Shown here: piece after piece, positions 1-4,683 of the stretch
Layout: each line of letters starts with the position of its first letter
Position numbering within the stretch: position 1 is the first letter of the stretch
Source: Paracoccaceae bacterium
Lineage (GTDB): Bacteria; Pseudomonadota; Alphaproteobacteria; Rhodobacterales; Rhodobacteraceae
Assembly (NCBI GenBank): GCA_026709725.1
Contig: JAPOSK010000230.1
Location: 1-6,414, forward strand
Direction: 5' to 3'
DNA length: 6,414 bases
Translations under genes and position numbers: made by a program
The notes under the pieces: generated by a model
Databases searched by the model: none
Seen by the model: only the letters and a program-made list of their open reading frames with translations
What the model was told of the DNA's origin: nothing

Positions 1-2
1 TG

Positions 3-347
3 TTCACCTTGTCGCTGTCCCGCCTGCTCGACTTCAAGGTTCGCTATGCCTACCGCACGCAGGACCTGAATGCCCGTGCGGGCAGCGACTACGAGGCGGC
101 TGAGGGGTATGTCGTGCTTGAGGCGGGAGTCCTCGGTACGGATGTCCGGGTCCGAACCTACACCGACAGCATTGCCGACGGCACCGAGAACTTCAACCTT
201 GTCCTGTCAGACCCGGAGACCCACGGCTACGGCATGGTCTGGGGCCAGTACCGATGGACTGACCGCTGGATTGTCTCCGGCCTTCCTACGCAGGCAACAT
301 TTCAGGGTTGGATCCGGAACACCGACACCGGCCCAACGAAGCGGTAG
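3..347 (+). CDS. Calx-beta domain protein, C-terminal fragment (5' end outside window)
   Basis: The frame is open to the left edge, so the gene starts upstream. The TTG at position 9 is internal, because the residues before it (Phe-Thr) continue a beta-strand pattern typical of the domain. Numbering from that TTG, an AGSDYEAAEG-like stretch (G25, S26, D27, Y28) is followed by a strand ending in EAG, then VRVRTYTDS and DGTENFNLVLSDPE (D57, E60). This order (GxDY, hydrophobic strand, acidic DxxxDGxE turn, FxLxLSxP) is the Calx-beta fold signature; the acidic residues bind Ca2+ in characterised members. Such domains usually sit in large secreted or surface adhesins and Ca2+-dependent extracellular proteins. 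The last 40 or so residues (YGMVWGQYRW to the end) do not look like a usual Calx-beta end and may be a short C-terminal tail. There is no type I secretion or sorting motif that I can recognise. Function of the whole protein is unknown. Confidence 0.65.
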   Translation, partial: FTLSLSRLLDFKVRYAYRTQDLNARAGSDYEAAEGYVVLEAGVLGTDVRVRTYTDSIADGTENFNLVLSDPETHGYGMVWGQYRWTDRWIVSGLPTQATFQGWIRNTDTGPTKR

Positions 348-384
348 TCCTCATCGAACACCCTTTATCCGGGTTGGGCCGGTG
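326..384. repeat. 12-bp perfect inverted repeat spanning the Calx-beta stop codon
   Basis: The arm CACCGGCCCAAC at 326-337 has its exact reverse complement GTTGGGCCGGTG at 373-384, with a 35-base loop that contains the TAG stop at 345-347. In RNA the arms would form a GC-rich 12-bp stem. There is no T-run after it, so it is not a canonical intrinsic terminator. It could protect a 3' end, act as a Rho-independent-like pause, or be part of a repeat element. The arms are read directly; the role is inferred. Confidence 0.6.
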
Positions 385-385
385 C

Positions 386-409
386 GCGGTGAGTAGCAAG
401 GCTCACCGC
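386..409. terminator. Possible terminator hairpin (8-bp stem) without T-tract
   Basis: GCGGTGAG at 386-393 pairs perfectly with CTCACCGC at 402-409 around an 8-base loop. It lies 38 bases past the stop of the Calx-beta gene, in the gap between two convergent genes, where a terminator is expected. It lacks a downstream T-run on either strand, so the call is tentative. GCGGT at 341-345 could compete for the same right arm. Confidence 0.35.
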
Positions 410-425
410 TAGGCGTCTGGGCTCC

Positions 426-457
426 GCAGTGGTTTGGATTTCAAACTGAGCCACTGC
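426..457. terminator. Possible second hairpin in the convergent gap
   Basis: GCAGTGG at 426-432 pairs with CCACTGC at 451-457. Inside it, TTTG at 433-436 can pair with CAAA at 442-445 around the five-base loop GATTT at 437-441, leaving CTGAG (446-450) as a bulge. It is followed by a short C-run, not T-rich sequence. It is the third inverted repeat within about 130 bp between the convergent Calx-beta and Dabb genes. The remaining bases to 620 hold no gene that I can support. Confidence 0.35.
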
Positions 458-620
458 CCCCACTTTGAATCTTTGCCCTCATGACGCCATCAGAGGTGAG
501 GAATGCCGTTCAGTGATTGCCGCGAGAGGAGGGGTGCCAACGGTCGATGCCCCCAATTTGCGTCTGCCGGAGAACTCAATTTTTGTTATGCTGGCACCCA
601 AAGAATCTGGCACTTGCGCG

Positions 621-932
621 TCAGACCGTAAAGTCAAGGACAAAAATATCATCCGGACCTTCAGCCAGCAGGGCGATGATATGCCTCCCGATTGCCTGGT
701 GGGTGGGGTCGGCGAGATAGGCATCCCGTACAGCCGTGTCGCGAAAGTCAAACCAGAAGAGATCGCGATAGCCACGGACCAGCGCGTCTTCAACACTCAC
801 ATTTGACCGGACCTGGAAGTCGAGGATACCATCAATATGTTGATCAAGAGCGGCCAATTCCCGATAGAGCGACTCCTTGACGGTTTGCGGCGTGTCCGGC
901 TTGAACCGCAGGGCAACAAGATGGCGGATCAT
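621..932 (-). CDS. Dabb (stress-responsive alpha/beta barrel) domain protein
   Basis: A 103-residue protein spanning a single Dabb domain (ferredoxin-like dimeric alpha/beta barrel). It shows the family opening MIRHLVALRFKPD (H4), a central GYRDLFWFDF strand, then AYLADPTH (Y72, P76, H78), and the closing strand FVLDFTV. The Y-x3-P-x-H pattern and N-terminal His are conserved in the family. In plant olivetolic acid cyclase, a Dabb enzyme, Tyr72 and His78 form the catalytic pair, and the same residues fall at the same numbers here. Many bacterial members have no known reaction, so an enzymatic role is inference. The ATG overlaps the crotonase stop by four bases (ATGA at 932-929 on the minus strand). 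The upstream region is A-rich with no strong ribosome-binding site, so translation probably depends on coupling to the gene before it. It is the last gene of the operon. The likely role is processing a CoA-linked or related intermediate. Confidence 0.85.
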   Translation of the reverse strand: MIRHLVALRFKPDTPQTVKESLYRELAALDQHIDGILDFQVRSNVSVEDALVRGYRDLFWFDFRDTAVRDAYLADPTHQAIGRHIIALLAEGPDDIFVLDFTV

Positions 933-1693
933 TTTTCTTTTTCTCGCCGGTTTTGTCGCCAGACGACCAGACCTTCAGCAAGATCATCCGAGGCTGCGGC
1001 AATTGTGCCGGCGAGACTATCGATGACCCTGTCAACCTCCTCCCCCTCGGCAGCATTGATCATGAGCTTGACCAATTCACGGGATCGGGGTGACAGGGAC
1101 TGAATCCTGTCCGCCAGGGATTGTGCGGTTGCCATTGCCTGACCTGTGTCGACCACCCGGTCCACAAGACCGAGATCGCAGGCCTCCCTGGCGGAAAACA
1201 CCTCTCCGAGGAGAGCCATGCGCCGGATGACCTGGGAGCCAAAACGGCGAACCGTGCGCTGTGTGCCGGACCAGCCGGGAACAATACCGAGGGATGGTTC
1301 GGGCTGACCGATCCGGACATGTTCTTCGGCAATGCGGAAGTCGGCACAGGCAGCGAGTTCAAGACCGCCCCCAAACACATGCCCGCTGAGGAGGGCGATG
1401 ACGGGTTGACGCAGCCGGGCAAGAGCATCAAATGCCCGATGGCCATTGGCGATCCAGTGGCGGCCAAACGCCTCCGGCTGGAGCTGACTCCATGCATCAA
1501 TATCACCGCCGGCACAGAATGTTCCTCCTTCGGAGGAGAGCAGGACAAGGGACGCATTGCCCGCATTGATATCCCTGCATGCAGTGTGGAGGGATTCGAT
1601 CATTGGACCGTTGAGAGCATTGCGCTTCTCCGCTCGATTCAGGCAGAGATGCACAATGCCGTTTTCGGTTGTGCAGGTTATGTGCCCAGACAT
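929..1693 (-). CDS. Enoyl-CoA hydratase/isomerase (crotonase) family protein
   Basis: A 254-residue cytoplasmic protein of normal crotonase length. Visible signatures are the N-terminal LNRAEKRNAL (residues 18-27), the CoA/oxyanion loop CAGGDI (60-65), the second oxyanion stretch FGGGLELA (107-114), and IGQPEPSLGIVPG (128-140). E112 and E132 lie 20 residues apart, as do the two catalytic glutamates of rat mitochondrial enoyl-CoA hydratase (Glu144 and Glu164). Both acids being present favours a true hydratase (water added to a 2-enoyl-CoA) over an isomerase or a decarboxylase. The C-terminus is charged (RREKEK). The ATG at 1693 overlaps the end of the CoA-transferase gene by 16 bp and has only a weak ribosome-binding site, so coupling is likely. 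Substrate chain length cannot be read from the sequence. Partners are the CoA-transferase upstream and the Dabb protein downstream. Confidence 0.92.
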   Translation of the reverse strand: MSGHITCTTENGIVHLCLNRAEKRNALNGPMIESLHTACRDINAGNASLVLLSSEGGTFCAGGDIDAWSQLQPEAFGRHWIANGHRAFDALARLRQPVIALLSGHVFGGGLELAACADFRIAEEHVRIGQPEPSLGIVPGWSGTQRTVRRFGSQVIRRMALLGEVFSAREACDLGLVDRVVDTGQAMATAQSLADRIQSLSPRSRELVKLMINAAEGEEVDRVIDSLAGTIAAASDDLAEGLVVWRQNRREKEK

Positions 1694-3261
1694 CGCTCAA
1701 GGCCGATTGGTTCTGGATAGAACAGTCTGGGGTCCATGGGCTTGATATCCGGGGAGATGGCAAGCGTTCCCGCAGTTCTGGCAAGGATGTCACGCTCTGG
1801 ATCAATGCCCGGTGCAATCTCCGTGACAGTCAGGGTGCCGTCCACCAGCTTGATGACACACCGTTCGGTTACGAATGTGACCTCCTGGCCCGATGCGTGT
1901 GCACGCCTGCCGGAAAATGAGACCTGATTGACCGCGTTGACCAGTTTGGCCGTATGCCCTTCCCTGTCGATGACAAGATGTCCACCATCGATTCGCATTC
2001 TGGCACCAGCATTGAATGTCCCCGAGAAGATAATGCGCCGGGCCCTTGCCGTGATATCAATGAACCCGCCGGCTCCAGCCGTTCGATGCGGTGTGGATGG
2101 CAATCGGGAGACATTGACGGATCCATCACTGCCAATTTCAAGAAATGACAGCAGCGCACAGTCAAATCCGCCAGCCTGGAAGTAGGTAAACTGTTCGGGG
2201 GACGCGATGAAGGCTTCCGCATTCGCTGTGCATCCAAATTTGAAACCGGAAAGGGGTATCCCGCCGATGCCGCCCTGCTCAATCACCCAGGTGACAGCAC
2301 CATGCAGATCTTCCTCAAGAAAGATCCGTGGCACATTGGCAGAGACCCCAAAACCGATATTCACCACCCAGCCGCGCTTCAGGAACTGGGCAACACGACG
2401 GGCAATGATCTTCTGGACCCCGAATTCCGGCAGAGTGAAACTGTCAAGCGGTCGGATCAACTCGCCGGAAATAGCAGGGTCATAGAGCGTTTCGGTTGTC
2501 TGGAGCATGTCCGGCGCCACAACAACAGCATCAATAAGGATTCCCGGTATGCGGACATCATGCGGCCTGATTGTGCCATCTTTGGCAAGATGACGAACCT
2601 GGGCAATAACCCTGCCGCCCGTGTTGTGTGCGGCCAGTGCCATTTCCATGGCACCCAGATAGGCTCCCTCTGACTTGAAACTGAGGTTGCCCCGCTGGTC
2701 AGCGACTGTCGCCCGGATGATGGCCACATCGGGTTTGAGGGCGGGAAAATAGAGCCAGTCGTCTCCATCGAAGGTTTCCCGGCGGACGATGGGTGCCCCG
2801 CGGGCAGCATCATTCATGGCACCGCCTTCCAGGGCAGGGTCAACAAAGGTCTCAAGGCCAACTTTGGTCAGGACACCCGGCCGCAGGCCGGCGCCCTCAC
2901 GCAGCATATCGAAAATGATGCCGGAGGGCAGGTTGTAGGCTCTGACATCGTTGGCGATGATTCTCTGCCAGATTAAGGGCGGTTCGGCATGGGTCGGGCC
3001 CGATGGATAACTGCCGCCAATAATTGTGCCGATGCACCCGGGCATCGCAATATGATCAACGCCCTTCGTGCCAAACATATCACCTGCGGCAATTGGGTGA
3101 ATCATTGTAAGATTGCCAGGCGATCGGGTTCTGGAGTGTCGCTCCCCCAAGGCCGCGAGCACGGAGTCGGGACAGCACAGGCCGCTGGATGAATTGACCG
3201 CAACAACAGCATTATCGGCAATGCCCTGAACAGCTTCCATTGCTGTTGTTACCTTCGACAC
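1678..3261 (-). CDS. Family I acyl-CoA:carboxylate CoA-transferase (propionate CoA-transferase-like)
   Basis: This enzyme moves CoA between an acyl-CoA and a carboxylate through a glutamyl-CoA thioester. The 527-residue chain fuses the alpha-like and beta-like halves of the family, as in propionate CoA-transferase and the acetate/3-ketoacid group. Landmarks, numbered from the GTG start: SKVTTAMEAV near the N-terminus, NDVRAYNLPSGII (residues 104-116), GLETFVDP (135-142), and VIEQGGIGGIP (326-336). E328 is the expected catalytic glutamate, close to Glu324 of the Clostridium propionicum enzyme. I chose the GTG at 3261 because GGGGGA (3269-3274) lies seven bases upstream and the protein then begins like its family. 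A TTG at 3300 would add 13 residues but sits about 3 bases from the inferred transcription start, so it would have almost no leader. This is the first gene of the operon. Family assignment is firm; donor and acceptor acids are unknown. Confidence 0.9.
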   Translation of the reverse strand: MSKVTTAMEAVQGIADNAVVAVNSSSGLCCPDSVLAALGERHSRTRSPGNLTMIHPIAAGDMFGTKGVDHIAMPGCIGTIIGGSYPSGPTHAEPPLIWQRIIANDVRAYNLPSGIIFDMLREGAGLRPGVLTKVGLETFVDPALEGGAMNDAARGAPIVRRETFDGDDWLYFPALKPDVAIIRATVADQRGNLSFKSEGAYLGAMEMALAAHNTGGRVIAQVRHLAKDGTIRPHDVRIPGILIDAVVVAPDMLQTTETLYDPAISGELIRPLDSFTLPEFGVQKIIARRVAQFLKRGWVVNIGFGVSANVPRIFLEEDLHGAVTWVIEQGGIGGIPLSGFKFGCTANAEAFIASPEQFTYFQAGGFDCALLSFLEIGSDGSVNVSRLPSTPHRTAGAGGFIDITARARRIIFSGTFNAGARMRIDGGHLVIDREGHTAKLVNAVNQVSFSGRRAHASGQEVTFVTERCVIKLVDGTLTVTEIAPGIDPERDILARTAGTLAISPDIKPMDPRLFYPEPIGLERCLGT

Positions 3262-3268
3262 AAGCCCA

Positions 3269-3274
3269 TCCCCC
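3269..3274 (-). promoter_or_regulatory. Ribosome-binding site that decides the CoA-transferase start
   Basis: On the minus strand GGGGGA precedes the GTG start at 3261 with a seven-base spacer. The upstream TTG at 3300 has no comparable site. This favours the shorter protein. Confidence 0.55.
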
Positions 3275-3278
3275 ACAA

Positions 3279-3299
3279 TGGTTGGAAAACAAGTAACCA
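3279..3299. promoter_or_regulatory. Possible operator: TGGTT-N11-AACCA dyad
   Basis: TGGTT at 3279-3283 and AACCA at 3295-3299 form a dyad with an 11-base spacer, fitting the loose T-N11-A form used by many LysR-type regulators. It overlaps the -35 of the rightward promoter and lies just downstream of the leftward start point, a position suited to control of both. Arms are only 5 bp, so chance is possible, and no regulator gene is in the window. Confidence 0.25.
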
Positions 3300-3311
3300 A
3301 TCAGTTATAAT
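3282..3311 (+). promoter_or_regulatory. sigma70-type promoter for the aldo/keto reductase gene
   Basis: A -35 TTGGAA (3282-3287) is followed by an 18-base spacer and a perfect -10 TATAAT (3306-3311). The predicted start near 3318 gives a leader of about 107 bases before the ATG at 3425. This is an unusually AT-rich stretch in a G+C-rich window. The leader contains an imperfect hairpin at 3340-3364. I see no known riboswitch. Confidence 0.55.
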
Positions 3312-3338
3312 TATGCCCATGGAATGCAGAGGGTTCAA
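3310..3338 (-). promoter_or_regulatory. sigma70-type promoter for the CoA-transferase operon
   Basis: On the minus strand, -35 TTGAAC (3338-3333), a 17-base spacer, and -10 CATAAT (3315-3310) give a predicted start near 3303. The leader to the GTG at 3261 would be about 42 bases. The -10 overlaps the -10 of the rightward promoter by two bases. Confidence 0.5.
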
Positions 3339-3424
3339 GTCAAATCGGAAAATCCTGATTTTGATCGGCAACGAAAGACCTGAACCGATGCTATGCACCG
3401 GATTGATCACGGGGATGCGAGGAT

Positions 3425-4246
3425 ATGGTGACTGTATACTTTATGAGAAATTATCAACGGGCATTCGGGACGTTTCCCTTGACGGGCAAGAGCGCCGCTG
3501 AGGCAGTGGAAGCGGCTGCCGCCGTTGGCTACCGTGCCTTCGATACGGCCCAGATGTATCAGAACGAGGATGATGTGGGTGCGGCACTGGCCGCCACAGG
3601 AATCGCCCGGAAGGATCTGTGCATAACGACCAAGGTTCATCCCGACAACTTCCGTGCTGAAAAATTCATGATGTCGGTCGAAGCCAGTCTCAAGGCCCTT
3701 CGGACCGACTTCGTCGATGTTCTGCTTCTGCACTGGCCGCCGGCGGATGGTGATATCGCGCCCTCGCTGCAACTCCTTGAGGATGCACACAAGCGGGGTC
3801 TGGCTGCTTCAATCGGTGTTTCAAATTACACTGTTGCCATGCTTGAGGCGGCTGCAAAAATTATTGAAACGCCAATCATCACCAATCAGGTTGAGTTTCA
3901 TCCATTGCTTGACCAGAGTGTGCTTCTGGCGGGAGCCAGCCGGGTCGGAATTCCGCTCTCAGCCTATTCAACCGTTGCGCGCGGTGAAGTCTTCAAGCAT
4001 CCGGAATTCGCCGAAATCGGTGCATCCTATGGCAAATCGGCCGGTCAGGTCGTTCTGCGCTGGATCCTGCAGAAAGGAGTCAGCGTCAACACCATGTCGA
4101 CCAGGACGCACAATATGCATGCCAATTACGACATAATGGATTTTGCCCTCAGCCATGTCGATATGGCGCGCATTGATGCACTGACGCACACCAATTACCG
4201 GATTGTCACAAAGGACCTTGTCCCCTGGGCTCCTGAATGGGACTGA
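3425..4246 (+). CDS. Aldo/keto reductase family oxidoreductase
   Basis: A (beta/alpha)8-barrel NAD(P)H-dependent reductase that reduces aldehydes or ketones in the cytoplasm. The 273-residue chain is the usual length. The full catalytic tetrad is visible: D40 and Y45 (in FDTAQMYQNE), K70 (ITTKV) and H103 (LLLHWPP). The barrel motifs SIGVSNYTVAML (129-140) and NQVEFHPLL (154-162) follow. The C-terminal cofactor region, where relatives commonly read IPKS, has NTMSTR (222-227), then LSHVDMARIDAL, so coenzyme preference may differ. The ATG at 3425 has GAGG only two bases upstream. GTG 3428 (five-base spacing) or ATG 3443 are real alternatives, and either would remove only one or six residues. The gene stands alone on the plus strand, divergent from the CoA-transferase operon and convergent with the GMC gene. 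The substrate is unknown; an intermediate of the neighbouring pathways is plausible. Confidence 0.92.
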   Translation: MVTVYFMRNYQRAFGTFPLTGKSAAEAVEAAAAVGYRAFDTAQMYQNEDDVGAALAATGIARKDLCITTKVHPDNFRAEKFMMSVEASLKALRTDFVDVLLLHWPPADGDIAPSLQLLEDAHKRGLAASIGVSNYTVAMLEAAAKIIETPIITNQVEFHPLLDQSVLLAGASRVGIPLSAYSTVARGEVFKHPEFAEIGASYGKSAGQVVLRWILQKGVSVNTMSTRTHNMHANYDIMDFALSHVDMARIDALTHTNYRIVTKDLVPWAPEWD

Positions 4247-4274
4247 TCGTCGCCGAATGGAGCTGATCGCCGAT
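4235..4274 (+). repeat. Imperfect 20-bp tandem duplication over the aldo/keto reductase stop codon
   Basis: Two adjacent 20-base units starting GAATGG (4235-4254 and 4255-4274) match at 15 of 20 positions. Each carries an in-line CTGATCG core. The first holds the natural end Glu-Trp-Asp-stop; the second would read Glu-Trp-Ser-stop if placed in frame. It looks like a decayed tandem duplication just beyond the gene. Confidence 0.5.
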
Positions 4275-4371
4275 TTGGTCGGGCGGGACCACGATTCGTC
4301 ATCACTGCAAACTCAACGCAATCCTGATCGTCGGCGCGCCGGGTCAACTGTTACCCTGAAGGTTTCAGCCT

Positions 4372-4391
4372 CCCGGTGAAGGCTTCCCGGG
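4372..4391. terminator. Possible bidirectional terminator hairpin
   Basis: CCCGG (4372-4376) pairs with CCGGG (4387-4391). With T4377 bulged, GAA (4378-4380) pairs with TTC (4384-4386), leaving a three-base loop. This makes an 8-bp GC-rich stem about 125 bases past the aldo/keto reductase stop. There is no T-run, so it is a candidate only. Confidence 0.35.
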
Positions 4392-4465
4392 CACCAGTCA
4401 ACACTTGCGCGGATTGATCCCTGCATGGGCCTCGGCGACACCGGGCCGGATTGTCCTGCCCCCGG

Positions 4466-4484
4466 GCAGTTGAAATTCGACTGC
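4466..4484. terminator. Hairpin with 8-bp stem in convergent gap
   Basis: GCAGTTGA (4466-4473) pairs with TCGACTGC (4477-4484), with one T:G wobble and a three-base loop. CTGCC at 4456-4460 could alternatively pair with GGCAG at 4465-4469, so two exclusive folds exist. No T-tract follows on either strand. Confidence 0.35.
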
Positions 4485-4683
4485 ATCAGGAATCCGAATC
4501 CCGGCTCATGCCGAACGCCGGGAGCATGGAAGCAATGGCCTTCACCTCCAGTCATTGCGAGCTCCGGGGTGAATGCCCCGCTCCGGGAGGAGTCGCCTGA
4601 TCTGTCCGCATGCGGCCTGTAGTTGCTGTGCCGATTCGTGGGAATGGCGTCATTGCAGTGATTCGGTGATCTTTGAGCGTTTG

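Larger units (their letters stand above)
4247..4683. other. 437-bp convergent non-coding region
   Basis: This lies between the 3' ends of the aldo/keto reductase and GMC genes. The open frames in it have compositions unlike real proteins, so I call no gene. It holds several short dyads: CTGAA/TTCAG at 4356-4368, two stronger hairpins listed separately, CGGGG/CCCCG at 4565-4580, and the palindrome CCGCATGCGG at 4606-4615. GCAATG (4532-4537) and CATTGC (4553-4558) also face each other, next to a GTCATTGCGAG string of the kind seen in dispersed bacterial repeats. No T-tract follows any stem. It may be a repeat-rich or decayed region. Confidence 0.5.

Noticed and set aside
591..613. CTGGCAC direct repeat after the Dabb gene
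   Set aside because: Seven bases with a nine-base gap can easily be chance and do not form a stem.
465..806. 113-residue open frame on the plus strand
   Set aside because: It overlaps the Dabb gene in antisense and shows no family signature.
929..945. A-rich run at the crotonase/Dabb junction as a programmed frameshift site
   Set aside because: The longest run is five A, which does not form a canonical X-XXY-YYZ slippery heptamer, and both proteins are complete in their own frames.
1121..1720. 199-residue open frame on the plus strand
   Set aside because: It is antisense to the crotonase gene, whose motifs and catalytic residues are clear.
3313..3501. 62-residue open frame in the aldo/keto reductase leader
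   Set aside because: It overlaps the real start in another frame, has no ribosome-binding site or recognisable motif, and its ATG lies slightly upstream of the predicted transcript start near 3318.
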